A stretch of DNA of 64,000 nucleotides from Amyelois transitella (lineage: Eukaryota; Arthropoda; Insecta; Lepidoptera; Pyralidae): NCBI RefSeq assembly GCF_032362555.1, contig NC_083517.1, forward strand, positions 4,608,001-4,672,000, written 5' to 3'. Shown in pieces: positions 40,389 to 52,500 of this stretch (position 1 is the stretch's first letter; the number at the start of each line of letters is the position of its first letter). Made by a program: the position numbers and the translations under genes. Under the pieces are notes generated by a model, which did not search any database, was not told where the DNA came from, and saw nothing but the letters and a program-made list of their open reading frames with translations.

Positions 40389-43300
40389 TTACCCAAGTAG
40401 ACCATTTTCCTCGGGCTGAAGCAACTCGTTCACGAATTCTTGAACCATCTCTACTAATTTGGATTTCATTTTTTCTTGTTCACTGAAACAAAAATTGATA
40501 AATAAAGCTATCTTGTTCTCCTAAGAGCTGTTACGGCACGCAAAAAATTTAATGCTTTTGTCTTAATATGTAATGAGCAATTTTCTATAAACACAGAATT
40601 TTTAATACCTTAGATACGTTTTTCGAACATTTAATTAAAGGGAAAACTTTTATAAAATTAATTAATTTTATAAAAGTGAACCAATATGTTTTAAGTTATT
40701 CTGGAAATGGACAATGAAAGTTATAAAAGTAGGCATGGCACACTAGCTCCGTGTAGCTTTTGCTCAGTATCATTTCACTACTGTAGTACATGCTAACATC
40801 CGTTACAAGCAGTATCTACAGTTACCTTCTAGTGGAGGCCCGGCACACCAGCTCTGTGTAGTACTTGAGCTTGGGCTCTGTGCCGCTGGTGCGCACGGTG
40901 ACCCGCAAGCCGTTGTCGCAGCGGAACATTATCATCTCGCCGCTGCTGTAATCCTGGTCAAGTCCAGTTCCTATTACGTCTGTGGGTACAAAATTTAACA
41001 GGTATAAGAGTAATAGGTACGAATGCCGTTATGCGAGTTCAAACATACAGATAGAAATTCTAAAACTAACATTTTTGGCTTCTGTTGGTCAATATCGAAT
41101 TTTTGGCAATTATATTTTTCAAGTACAGACATCGGTCATTTACAATTTAATTATATGTATGGATAAAAATGAATGGATATAACCGCGTATACGGACGATG
41201 GTACATAAAGTTACCTAAGTATAACTATGGATAGAATATCAAAGACAAAAAACTGGTACCCGCAAGCGCTTTCACAATAAGCTGCTACGAATACTTGTCT
41301 TCTATTGGAATACTTCTACTTATCTTCTTGGGTTGGCTTGGTATCGTAGTTTTTCCTCTTAACACTTTTGTCATGCCTAAGATTAGCATTATAAGTTGCA
41401 ACAGTGCACTATTGTCAAATCACCTGAATATTTCTCAATATTTGGTGTTGCAACGCAGTTAAAGTGCAGAATTAACGCCCTCATAAAGCTTGGAACTAAC
41501 GGTCTTATTGATAGGACTGTTACTGCCGTATTTCTGGTCAAGATTTAAATTCAAATAAACGCAAAATTTAATTTTCAGTACTTACTGAGATGTGTTTCTC
41601 TATCAACATTCTCTGGGACTTTGACGCCCGTTGTGAAGTCGTTGATGTATGAAATATTGCAGGATCCAACTTTTTTGGGGTACTGATAACATGGAAAAAA
41701 GTAATATAAGTTAATACAGGGACATGACTTTGTAAAAAATCATCAATCAAGTGACGATCGAATAAAAAATCGGAATAAGTCTTATATTTATTTGAATTCG
41801 AAGGCTGGGATAAATTCATATTTACATTTATGCAATAGTATGTCATCAATACAACAGAATTCATTCGTGTCAGATATTTTCTAATGTTTTAGTACTGAAG
41901 TGTGTTCAAATTATTGGATACATATCACATGGCGACTTCACTCCCGTCACATACCATCTATCAAATATAGCGAAGAAATAGACGCGTTGAGCCAGGATAC
42001 AATATATCAATAGCAACGAAGAGTCTAAATCGCGCAAGCATTGATTTCACGGATTGGAGCATAGATACAACCTCCGACACAACATCGTCGGAGGCGCGGT
42101 TCCCCAGGCATAAATAACACCTAGCCTGGCGGAAGAGCTTCCCTTTGTGGCGGTCGAACCCCAATCATCGGTCCCGCTTCAAATATATTCGCATCAAACG
42201 CGTTTGATTTAGCGTCTTCCCCCCACTTTCAATGCCCTTTTCATCATTTATCTCTACAAACTAACCTGACTCAGTCCATTATAGTTCTTAATTGTTCTAG
42301 GTCAAGTGGTCAGATCATCATGTCGGTTTATAAGACCAGACAAACACTTACTTGGCCTACTCCATCACAGTCCTGATCCTCCTGAATATCTTTTGAACGG
42401 TGGGCGCGGATCGTGGCAGATATAGTGCGCGTTGTGAGTCACGTGGTACCCGTACTTTCGGTGCAGATCTTCAACTGCCTATAAGACCAGACATACACTT
42501 ACTTGGCCTACTCCATCATAGTTTCTGAATCTCCTGAATATCTTCTGAATAGTGGGCGGGTCGTGGCAGATGTAGTACGCGTTGTGAGTCACGTGGTACC
42601 CGTACTGTCGGTACAGATCATCCAACTGATCCAAAAGTGAAGAACCTTTGCTATACAGATGCGATGCTAATGATGCCACCTGAATTGAAAATAAATGTAC
42701 AAAAATCGTTTGTTAGGTGAAATTCTTACAACATTGAAAATGATTCGAAACGTCCGAGATAAAGGCACATTACGTGCGCGTTTTCATACCTGCTTTATTT
42801 ATAAAAATAAATTAAACGCGAAAGTTAAAAATCAACATAGTTTCATTTTCACTTAGAAAGAATACATTCAATTTACCAAAGTGCCGTGTGGTTCCCAGCC
42901 CACTTCATTACTTTGCCTTTGATGGCACAAAGGCGGCTTAGGAAAAGGAAACTTGTGATTCTTCTTTTAGGCGATAGGCTAACAACCTGTCGCTATTCTA
43001 TGATTAAGCCATACAGCTGACTATGGCCTTTCAGTCTTTTCAACTCTGTTGGCTCTATCTACCCCGCAAAGGATAAAGACGTGTTTATATGATTCGGATT
43101 TTCATGAAATTTTGCCAATTTAGGGAAACCATTTAATTATCTTTTAATTAGTTTTTGCTTTTGGTGAACCTTGTGCCGCAGAAGCGTTTCTTTCTCGGAG
43201 TGATATGTCATTCATGTTCAGATAAAAAGTTGTTGTATTATTTCTGTTGGCTTTGTTTACCCCGTAAGGGATAAAGACGTGATTATATGTGTGTGAGTTT

Positions 43301-46300
43301 CATAATGACCTGTACGGCAGCCGAAACACCGTCCTTGTCAGGCAACCGCGCGCTGCACATGTAGCCGATGGCCTCCTCGAACGCGAACAACGGCAACTTG
43401 TCTTGCTGCAGCAGCAAAAGAGATGTGTTGCCTGGAAATCATTCCAACTATATTAATCTTCTTGAAATACAAAATAGAATAGATTTATTTTGAAAATTGC
43501 ATATCACTTATTGACGTGACATCCAAAGTGAATGTGTAGAAGAAGTCCCCAGACGTCAATTCACAAATATAGATCTCTTAAAATTTGAATCGTGGACCAT
43601 CCAGGAAAAGCTATAGTTTCCGTGTGATTTGCGAGAAACTTGTATTTTTTAGTAGGTGGCGTTTAATTCGTTTATATTTCTAGGTGTTAATTTCGTCGCT
43701 TTTTGTAGATGAGGTCAAATTCGCCGCTTTTTGTAGACGGCGCTAAATGCATACGGGCGAAGCTGTGGGTAAAAGCTAGTACCTTATATTGAAGTTTTTC
43801 AAAAGGGCCTAGAAAATGGTGTTGAAATTTTACATGTTACACACAGGCGGAATTTTTTTATAATGGTGGAGCCGCGGACGTATGTATATAATACATGCAT
43901 AGAGGAAGATCGTTAAAGACTTTGGACAAGGATTACCCAGCAAGTTGAGAACCAGTCAAGGTTTCTTTTAGCTTTCTTCTTAAATCTATTTGTTTTTTGT
44001 TCTTTCTCTGTCACGCTCGTGCTTCTCATTCACTCACACTTCTTCTTCCTGTCATCCTATATGTATGGAAGTAGACTGACCCATCCATTTGAACCCGGTG
44101 AGCGTCTCCACAAACTGTCCCCTGCCCTTGACGATGCTCCGCAGCATGCTGGAGCTGACGATGCTGGCGATCACATACACGTCATCGTCCGTCCCTCTCT
44201 GCGAGTGCTGCTCTAACATCCACCACCCTAAAAGAGCACCCATTTCGTTGCCCGTGAATACTTTCCATTGTTTAGATCTGTAAGTTAATAACGAACACAT
44301 ATAAGAAGTCTACATACATACATACATACATAAAATCACGCTTCTTTCCCGAAGGGGTAGGCAGAGACTACCTCTTTCCCCTTGCCACGATCCCTGCATA
44401 CCTCCTTTGCTTCATCCACATTCATAACTCTCTTCATGCAAGCTCCGCAGTTTCGGGTACTTTTGACCTGACCCTTTACCAGGACGTCCTTAATTTGATC
44501 AAGATGCGTTCGTCTAGGTCTTCCCACTCCGACCTTTCCCTCCACACTCTCCATGTATATCTGATTAGTCAACCTGTCTACATATCACGTCTATATATAT
44601 AGTATAGTCACGTCTATATCCCTTGCGGGATAAACAGAGCCAACAGTCTTGAAGAGACTGATAGGCCACGTCCAAGTATTTGGCTCAATGATAAAATTGA
44701 GATTCAAATAGTGACAAGTTGCTAGCCCATCGCCTACAAGAGGAATCCCAGGTTTATTATTAGTCGATCTCTAATTATTCCAATCCTACATTATTATGAT
44801 TTCTATGGTAAGAATGCAACTTACGCCTTATCGTACTCAGCGACAGCCAGCCTATCCGCATCAGGATCATTGACAAGTACCAATTTGGTTCCAGTCTCCT
44901 CGGCCAACCTTTTGCTCAGTTCCAAACATTCTGGCTCTTCAGGATTAGGGAACTTCACTGTTGGGAAATCAGGATTTGGATCTTGCTGTTGCGGCACACT
45001 TATTGGTGGCTATAAAATAAAGAAGGAAAATAACTATTAGTTGGGATAAAATCAGTTATCCAGTTACTATACTCGTACTAGAAATAATCGATTTGGGTAA
45101 TTTGAAGCAAGTTATGGGTAAATAACTAAGTGTTTGTTTGTTTGTGTGTGCCGTGTGGATCCATATGCCGTGTGGATGTGCTCCAATACAAAAATAATAG
45201 GACCACTCCATTTCTTTCCTATGGTTGTCGTAAAAGGCGACTAAGGGATAGGTTTACAAACTTGTGTTTCTTTTTTAGGCGATGGGCTAGCAACCCGTCA
45301 CTATTTGAATCTCAATTCCATCATAAAGCCAAACAGCTGAACATGGCCTATCAGTCTTTTCAAGACTGTACTACTGTACTGACTACCCCGCAAGGGATAT
45401 AGACGTGATTATATATGTATGTATGTATAGTGTTTAGTTTTTTTGTAAATATTTCTCATTAATGGTGCCGGTTTCATATATTAATAATGTATGGTTTTTA
45501 ATGAAAATCGTTAAAGCAAATAGCTTGGATTAATCACCTTTAAATTAGCTGCTTTGAAAGCTTTCACAATATATTCATGTCCGACTCCGTGCATAGCGCT
45601 GTACACAGTGTCAATGGCGGCCATTTTGTTTTGTTCGAGAATTTTCTGCTGCAATGATTCGCGGATGTACTGCATGTACTTAGTGGTTACTTCCTGGAGG
45701 CAATCGGTCACCAGTGGGTGGGTTCGAATTCCATCGATGTCCCAGTGCTCGTCTGGTATGCTGAAATACAAAATTATATTTATATTATATTTAAATAAAT
45801 GTATCTTTGTATATTATATTTAAATATTTCACCATTTTTATTTTCGAATTAAGATTATAAATGTTTGTTTGAATATGTATGTTGTTATGTTTCCATACTA
45901 TATTTTGACTGAAAGGGTCAGTCAAATATATCCTTCACTGAAGATCTTGCATGAAGAGAGTTAAATAAGTTTTTTCAAGACTGTGGGCCCTGTCCTCTCC
46001 GCAAGAGATATAGAAGTAACTACATGTATGGTCGCCTGGCCTTCCGAGAAACAAGTTCGATTTTATGTATGTTTTTCCTCACCATATACCTAAGACCATC
46101 GTTTGCATTAAAGGTATAGAGTAGGTACTCCTAACATTTGGCGAAGAGGAAAATGGATCAGTTGTGAGCAAAAACTACGTTATGGCCTTTAGAATGCAGC
46201 GATGTGAAACAATGCGGATGCTTTGTCAGTTTGAGCGACATTTAATTCGACTACGCATCACTGACTCATCTCCGACCTTGTCTCAAACTGTTGAGGCTTT

Positions 46301-49300
46301 TTTGTAAAGAATTGCATGTTAGTTTGAAATAAGGTAATTAGGAAGTTGGCCTCTCCGGTAGTGGTTAGGTGATTTCTACGAGACAAAAAATATTAAGGTT
46401 TCGCCAAAATACAAATGCTAATTGTTTATATTACCGCTTCACAATTCCTCTAGTTAATAACAGTCTATAGCTGTGCGTTACTGTGTGTTTTGTAACAATA
46501 TGAATATGTCATTAAATAAATACTAACTCCAAGCATCGCAATATCTCTTCCAGAACAAGATCGTCATGCGGCGAGATGATTTGTGATCCGTTCCCCCAAT
46601 AGACTTTATATCCATTGTCTTCCTTAGGATTGTGAGACGCGGTGACCATAACACCTGCGCACGCGTCGTACAGAACCGTTCCAAACGACACAAGCGGCGT
46701 GTGGCACTCTGAAGAGAACAGATGTACAGGAATAGCCGCAGACACGAACACTTTCGCCGTAAGTTCTGCAAATCTGAAATTAATATTCTTTTTTATTTGA
46801 CGCTATGGTGCACGGTTGACAGGTAAAATGTCCTTGCTAGGCTTAAAGATTAGTTTTAAGTAATTTATTGGACGTCAACCAATGTTGTGGAACCAAAAAA
46901 TATGCCAATTAGACATTAAATGATGTTGGAATGTAATAATAATTAATAAAATTTTTCGATAAATGATAAATTTGATATATTGGATGCACGCTGTCAGTCA
47001 GCCAATCAGCATGTTGATTTGCACTTTATTGTGCCACTTTACGCCTAATTTGCGCGAGTGGTGAGACAATTGAACCTGGCGAGAGGGTGCGAAAGTCCAT
47101 TCTGTAATAATCAATAATTTACTTGGTAGGTACTACCTGCTACTTAGCCCGCCTTAAATTTGTATAAAGAACTTATTATGTTATTTCAGTATTTTTCATC
47201 ATTATACTTATATTATAAAGTAATGTATGCGCTAATCTCGGAAAGTTGCGGACGGATTAAGTTTCTGTTTGAAATGTTAAAAATAGGGCTTTCTGGGGAT
47301 ATTTATATCTATAAAACATCCCGAGCGAAGCCGGGGCAGGACGCTAGTGAAATATTTAGCAAATATTCATCAAAATCCGTTACATACGTAGGCTTTGCGT
47401 GAAAGAGTAACAAAAACACACACACATACTTACATATGTATAAGAAGGTTATTTAAAACTGACGCAAAATCCCTTATAAATAGAAATCTTAACGGCTACG
47501 AAAATACGTGCTAAAAATGTCACATAATTCTCTCTGTGAGCAATAATCTATACATATAATAAAATAGTAAAAATATTTTGCCTGTACATTTAGTATTTTT
47601 GACTGAAATGGATAGAGGGACACTTAGAATGAATAATAGAAAGCAAAAATATTTTTTTTAATTTCTTGTCCGTCTGTCTGTATGTATGATCACGATTATC
47701 TCAGAAATTACTTAACCGATTTACTTCAAACTTTCACCAGTTGCTTTAACTCAGAAGAACATTTAAAGTTTGTTTCATCAAAATCGGTTCACTAAAAAAA
47801 AGTTATCGACATTTGAATGAACTCAAGGCATGAGTTTGCCTGCGAATAAGTTACGAAATTTAAAATTCAAAGTCATTTATTTTGTCTGTCTGTTTTGTTA
47901 TATAACTGAAAGGCGACTAAGGGATAGGCTTACAAACTTGGGATTCTTTTTTAGGCGATGGGCGAGCAACATATCACTATTTGAATCTCAATTCTTTCAT
48001 TAAGCCAAATAGCTGAACGTGGCCATTCACTCTTTTCAAGCCTGTTAGCTCTGTCTATCCTGCAAGGGATATAGACGTGACCATATGTATGTAGTCTACT
48101 TTAATTTCGACACCACCGCAACGGCCTCGATGGTCCATTGGTTAGCGCGTGAGACTGTGAAGTTGGCGGTCCAAGTTCGAGTCCCAACAAAAACAAGATT
48201 TTATTTTTTATTGAAAATATTTTTTTTTTTGTGTTATTTGAGTATTTTATTTCAAAAAATACTACATATAATAAAACGGTAAAATATTTTGTCTGTACAT
48301 TTAATATTTTGACTGAAACGGATAGAGATTTTTTTTACATTTTTTGTCTGCCTGTCTGTATCTGACTGTATGACTAAGATTGAACTCGAACTTCACGCAG
48401 ACGAAGTCGCGGGCAACAGCTAGTACTGTTAATGAAATATTATTACAATAATCTTGATATAAGTATTTCCTTTATAAGTAGTCACAATAAATATCGTAGT
48501 TTTATCTACACAAACTTATCTCCCATGAAAACAATAATGTAATGGGTTAATAATGTTTCGTAACCACTGCTTCAAGCTATGATTAGACTGACCCCCGAGT
48601 GAGTTAGTGATAAGGCCCGCCGATAACGATTGGATATTCAAGTTAAATGGTAAACTGGGGAAACCTTTGTTGTATTACATCTAAATCCTTATAAAGATTA
48701 AAAAAAAAACAAATTACGGCATTCTTATAATTGCACTTTACACATATAATCATGTATTTATCCCTTACGAGAGATAGATAGAGCTAAAAGTCTTAAAAGT
48801 CTGTAAGGTTCAGTTGTATGGCTTAATAATAGAATTACTACTAATGTATTTTTATTACATAATGAGATAAGATCATATTGCCACATATGAAGCCACTGAC
48901 ATTCACCCACCAGAGAAAATAATCCCTTCTTTTTCGCGTTTGGAAATAATCCAAGTGAGCAAAGCATGTGGCAACAGTTACTTAGAGAATAAGAGATAAA
49001 GGATAGTCATTTATGAGGATAATATGATTGAATGTGAATTCAATATTGTATTATAAAATTCCATGGAAAATACCGCTATAGTTGCAATACATCTGAACAC
49101 TAGGTATGTGTTCAGATGTATTGCAACTATAGCGGTAAAAGATAGATATTAAAGAAATAATTTGTTTCAAAACTATTTAATGAAATTGTTAGAATAAATG
49201 TTCCTTCCCATTCATAAGAAACTATAACATGATCATGTTTGTAACTTATTTCGTAAAAAACACGTTTGCTGTATGGACACAGCCTGGTGACAGACAGACA

Positions 49301-51097
49301 GCGGAGGCTTAGAAATAAGGACAATTTTAAACCTTTAAGGTGTGAAACCCTTTAAATGATAAATTTATAAAGATCTCCTAAGACAGACAAAAATTTTAAT
49401 AGGCTGAATTAAACAAAAGTAGAATCCAAAAAGGCTTGATACATCTTTTGCATATAAAGCTTTTGCATACTAGGAACTTGGGAAGTTTGCTTCAGTTGAA
49501 ATTTCAAACACTTATCAAGATTAATTTGGATAGTTCCCATTAGAGCCCAACCACAGGCAAAAGCTAATATGCAAAAAAATCTGTAAATACCAACCTCTTG
49601 CTATTGTACCGGCCGTCAAAGCCAACAACAACACCATGATCCAGTTTGCTTTGGCTGCACACCTCTTTTAGATAAGAACATAAACCCTGAAAAAGAAGTT
49701 TTTATGGAAAATTCTGATAATAAAAGACAAAAGTTTATGACGAGTCCTATCTTAAGAAAAATAGTTAGGTATTAATGTAAAATTTCAGATAGAAAATTCA
49801 CATACAACATAAATTAGCATAATAGGCATTACAAGCCAAATAGTATGACCTTGAAATGCAAACATCTCTATTAAATGTTAATGTTTTTTTCCATATTTGT
49901 ATAAAAGTTTGAAGTATTTATGTAATGTAAATTGTTTTATTTCAAGGCATTCTATGATATAATCTTGCAATTTTCTCAAAGACTTCTGTGGTTATGAAAC
50001 TTATCTTAAATTCTATCTAGATATTATATAACTGAAGTGCATTAGACCACAATGGTTTTAAAAACTTTTTTCTATGTAAGGTACAGGTTTCCTCACCTGG
50101 GCTGTCTGAAGAATAACAACATCATTCATACACATGTAACCTGCCCCCATGCGGCCACGGAGACCTGCTGTGCCAAACTTCTGTCTGTGGAGCATTGTCT
50201 TTCTGAGCTTGTCCCATTGTTCATTCAGTATGTCTTCTTCTACCTCCTGACGTGTTTTTGAGTTCTAGAACATTGTGCAAATAACAAATTTAATCAAATT
50301 AAAAAAATATAATTTGAAAGGTGTGCCTTCATTACAAACATTACTCTTTAGTTCTTATAAACTTGTTTTTTTCATCAAATTGGTACCAATATTAATATTG
50401 AATGAAGTCTTAGGTTTCTCAGTAATAAAGAACAAAAAATATTTAACTAAAGTTTTTTTACTTTTATTTCAAAAAACAAACAAAAACATTCCATACCGAA
50501 TAGCTCATGGTTTGTCGTTTTTTATGTTAACTGACTAATCATAGTACATTTTACCTTGGCTACTTCTAATTTAATTGATATGACATGATGACATACAGGC
50601 ACTTAGACTGCGAATTATTAATTTAGAATGTCACAAGTTATAAGAGATCCTTGAAATTAGTGGCACTTGCGGTATCAAATATGGACCATGGACCACACTT
50701 TATACCTCTTGACTTTTTAGGTTTAATCACCCTGTTATAACATTTTTAAAGAGATTGTGTCTAATTAACTTGAATAGGGGAAAAGGAAATTTCTTAATAG
50801 ATTTTAGAGTCATACTTATCATCATATATTTGTAATTATCATTTCTGTTTTAATTCATTAAATATTTTATTTAGGTACCTATCTACCACAGTTGAAGTAG
50901 AAAGAAAACCTTAGTTTACAGTTCTCATTCAGACTTTTAGGGAAGCTGAAGCTATGGGTGTAAGTAGTGAAGAAAGTAAGGGGTATGTGAGGACAGTACC
51001 AAAAGTAAAGTTACAATAAACTGCCAACCTTGTCACGTTCAAGCCAACCGTTGACTACGCTATCCAATTTATGATCACCACTTTTACATACAGACAT
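40389..51097 (-). CDS. PGM2: Phosphopentomutase / phosphoglucomutase-2
   Basis: Twelve exons in phase, in transcript order: 51097-51029, 50264-50097, 49686-49595, 46773-46528, 45760-45538, 45009-44825, 44277-44081, 43431-43310, 42679-42503, 41682-41586, 40979-40826 and 40482-40389, giving 607 residues, close to human PGM2. Visible motifs are FGTAGLRGRMGAG near the N-terminus and the phosphoserine loop TASHNPKEDNGYKVYWGNG (Ser156). The Mg-binding loop is DPDADRLAVAE (314-324). The sugar-binding elements are GNEMGALLGWW and FEEAIGYM, and the phosphate-binding loop is RTSGTEPKLKYY (from R555). All catalytic elements are intact, so it should interconvert ribose-1-P/ribose-5-P and the deoxy forms in the cytosol. 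Introns are loaded with Rep-A and LINE fragments. A decayed copy of exon 9 lies just downstream of that exon. The gene is convergent with PDE2. Confidence 0.93.
40646..40677. repeat. 32-bp perfect palindrome in PGM2 intron 11
   Basis: The half-site ACTTTTATAAAATTAA is followed immediately by its exact reverse complement, with no spacer. It lies between exons 11 and 12 of PGM2. Confidence 0.85.
42330..42480 (-). pseudogene. Decayed tandem copy of PGM2 exon 9 (3' part plus donor)
   Basis: The block 42330-42480 repeats at 42481-42630 with a period of 151 bp. The unit includes the 3' two-thirds of exon 9, the GTAAGTGT donor and the next few intron bases (TCTGGTC). In the outer copy, one base is missing near 42470 and an extra base and other changes sit near 42400. 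The frame is broken and a stop follows. No acceptor precedes it. The inner copy (exon 9) is intact. Confidence 0.88.
42881..43091 (+). mobile_element. Rep-A SINE-like element in PGM2 intron 8
   Basis: Head GTGCCGTGTGGTTCCCAGCC, middle GGCGATAGGCTAACAACCTG, hairpin CAGTCTTTTCAACTCTG, tail CCCCGCAAAGGATAAAGACG. About 60 bp of the usual body is replaced. Confidence 0.7.
43243..43290 (+). repeat. Rep-A 3' end fragment
   Basis: TTGGCTTTGTTTACCCCGTA, AGGGATAAAGACGTGATTAT. Confidence 0.6.
43690..43790 (+). repeat. LINE/RTE-like 3' tail fragment
   Basis: Two near-repeats of CGCTTTTTGTAGA, then ACGGGCGAAGCTGTGGGTA and AAAGCTAGTAC, the typical tail end seen also at 48400-48424. Confidence 0.45.
44311..44582 (-). 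mobile_element. Rep-C: 3' end of a non-LTR retrotransposon ORF
   Basis: A minus-strand open frame (44336-44572, 78 codons) encodes the C-terminal tail of a reverse-transcriptase polyprotein, with [24 protein letters not shown]-like and VVSAYPFGKEA segments. I know this tail from lepidopteran LINEs. It is followed by a TATG-type microsatellite 3' end (44311-44331 on the plus strand). No reverse transcriptase domain remains, so it is a 5'-truncated insertion inside a PGM2 intron. Related fragments in the same orientation lie at 7845, 15690, 30935 and 60495. Confidence 0.7.
44607..44752 (-). mobile_element. Rep-A SINE-like element, partial, inverted
   Basis: AGTCACGTCTATATCCCTTG, CAGTCTTGAAGAGACTG hairpin, ATAGGCCACGTCC, then AGTTGCTAGCCCATCGCC; truncated before its head. 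Confidence 0.7.
45150..45428 (+). mobile_element. Rep-A SINE-like element, near full length, in PGM2 intron 5
   Basis: The head is locally duplicated (GCCGTGTGGATCCATAT then GCCGTGTGGATG). The body GTCGTAAAAGGCGACTAAGG, GGGCTAGCAACCCGTCAC and AACAGCTGAACATGGCC is intact, and the tail is GGGATATAGACGTGATTATA followed by TATG repeats. Confidence 0.75.
45972..46026 (+). repeat. Rep-A 3' end fragment
   Basis: TTTTTTCAAGACTGTGGGCC, CTGTCCTCTCCGCAAGAGA, TATAGAAGTAACTACATG. Confidence 0.5.
46851..46912 (+). repeat. Rep-F short dispersed repeat, copy 2
   Basis: AGTTTTAAGTAATTTATTGG and ACGTCAACCAATGTTGT match 15596-15634. Confidence 0.55.
47225..47345 (+). repeat. RTE-like 3' fragment
   Basis: GCGCTAATCTCGGAAAGTTG and the end CCCGAGCGAAGCCGGGGCAG, then GACGCTAGT, are typical of short interspersed LINE tails in insects. 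Confidence 0.55.
47545..48424 (+). repeat. Two copies of an RTE-like 3' element flanking a Rep-A insertion
   Basis: Copy 1 (47545-47830) and copy 2 (48264-48424) share a CATATAATAAAA start, CTGTACATTTA, a TTGACTGAAA(T/C)GGATAGAG core and TGTCTGTCTGTA-like segments. Copy 1 continues through AATTACTTAACCGATTTAC and AAAATCGGTTCACTAAAAA. Copy 2 ends GAAGTCGCGGGCAACAGCTA. Rep-A lies between them. Confidence 0.6.
47909..48094 (+). mobile_element. Rep-A SINE-like element, 5'-truncated
   Basis: Starts at AAAGGCGACTAAGGGATAGG and runs through TATTTGAATCTCAATTC, AATAGCTGAACGTGGCC and GGGATATAGACGTGACCATA. Confidence 0.7.
48742..48838 (-). repeat. Rep-A 3' fragment, inverted
   Basis: ATAATCATGTATTTATCCCT, TACGAGAGATAGATAGAGC, AGTCTTAAAAGTCTGTAAGG. 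Confidence 0.5.
49071..49137. repeat. Perfect 30-bp inverted repeat with 7-nt spacer in PGM2 intron 3
   Basis: The left arm 49071-49100 begins TACCGCTATAGTTGC. The right arm 49108-49137 is its exact reverse complement. The spacer is TAGGTAT. Flanks do not extend the pairing. Confidence 0.9.
49276..49352 (+). repeat. Rep-E fragment
   Basis: ACACAGCCTGGTGACAGACA, CAGCGGAGGCTTAGAAATA, TGTGAAACCCTTTAAA, parallel to 9318-9392. Confidence 0.55.
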
Positions 51098-51755
51098 TTT
51101 GGAGTAGAGTTTGTATAAATTGTGATTATATTTTTTAAACTTCGATTTAACTTCTTAGGCTGAGATTTACAAAATTTAATTTTCTTTTTTATCAGACCAT
51201 TAAAAAGTCCTCTCCTCTCTATAATTTTAAATATTTATTACTGCGATCGCACAACACAAGAAGCAACTTCGAATTCGAATATTTTGTGGATTGTATTTGT
51301 GTCATCCATCTATCATTTATCATCTGTCAGTATGTCAGTTTCAGTTTCGATCAAAATCAAACAGACATTGACAGATATCAATCTGACACAACTAGCAATA
51401 CTGACAATGACAAACAAATGAGTTTATGTTGTTATTGTTTTTGTTTACAAGCAAAAGAGTGGACTCCCGTGTCGCCTGATAAAAAAATTACTTCTCTAAG
51501 CCAAATACCTACTAGATATCATCAAATCGGTCTATTATGTAGTTTTTTAAGATGATCATACAAAAGGAATTGGTTTAAAGGAGTCTGAAACGGGAAACGC
51601 CTATCGGCTAACGGCCAAGGAACGAATAAATACGAATCGCCCCTTTTCATTACGGGAATAAAGTAGGTTATTCGAAATTTGCTTAATCATACAACTGGTG
51701 TAAATACATATACATACCTGTATAAGGTAGCGGAGTTCAGTCAGTTCAGACGTCG

Positions 51756-51862
51756 CTTTGGGTAAAACCTGATCTGACCCACTCGCAGATCTGGGTCGTA
51801 GGTGGACACCGGAACCCTACCTAGAGCGGTAAGGCCCGTGACCGAGACTACCGCAAGAAGGA
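51756..51862 (+). repeat. Rep-D dispersed repeat, diverged
   Basis: GTAAAACCTGATCTGACCCA, GGAACCCTACCTAGAGCGG, TAAGGCCCGTGACCGAGACT, CCGCAAGAAGGATGG follow the order of the copies at 9763 and 20219. Confidence 0.5.
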
Positions 51863-52400
51863 TGGAGATGATATGGAAATGGTAATTTTGTGGAACTATG
51901 TAAATTCTGTGCAAATAAAATACGAAAATATCAATTATTGTTATTAAATCATGCACGCAAGCAATTAGCAGGCATAGCGGGTAATTTATGTCTGTCTATA
52001 GCATAATTTTATAAAGAGAAATTTTTGAATGTAACGAAAACGAAATTTGTCACAGAACAATTTTGACGAAATAACTTTATGAATAGCAAAGGTTAGGTAC
52101 CTACTTTAATTCTGGAAATTAGGTACGCATATAAGCTAGTAGGTATTGAATAAAATTAAACGAAGATGGAGCGATATAAAATAATTATTGAATTTAAAAG
52201 CTTCCATGTTGTTCTGTAAAAAAAATCGTGGTGTGTGTCAGCATTTCCCGTGCGGATTGCAAAAGTTTGTAAACACTTCATTGCACAAAATACATAATAC
52301 AATACAGTACCTAACTGTAATAACAAAATAAGTACAATGGCGGACTTATCCCATTTTGGGATTTCTTCCAGTCAAGACAAAGGCTAATAAACTTCTATTA

Positions 52401-52500
52401 GCGATAGGCTATAGATATAAGTAGGTTAAGGTACATATATATCTACTTCTATATGAATCTCAAATCACAGCTGTTTGTAGTCTTTTCAAGACTTCTTCTT
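52401..52500 (+). repeat. Rep-A fragment
   Basis: TTAGCGATAGGCTATAG, ATATGAATCTCAAATCACAG, CTGTTTGTAGTCTTTTCAAG. Confidence 0.45.

Noticed and set aside
41568-41864. 98-codon minus-strand open frame
   Set aside because: It overlaps PGM2 exon 10 in a different frame; the conserved frame is the spliced PGM2 one.
44336-44572. 78-codon minus-strand open frame as a host gene
   Set aside because: It is the C-terminal tail of a non-LTR retrotransposon ORF, present as several decayed fragments elsewhere in the window.
48121-48195. tRNA-like sequence with A-box (TGGTTAGCGCG) and B-box (AGTTCGAGTCCC)
   Set aside because: The acceptor stem and anticodon stem do not pair and it is followed by A/T-rich repeat sequence. 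More likely a tRNA-derived repeat head or chance.
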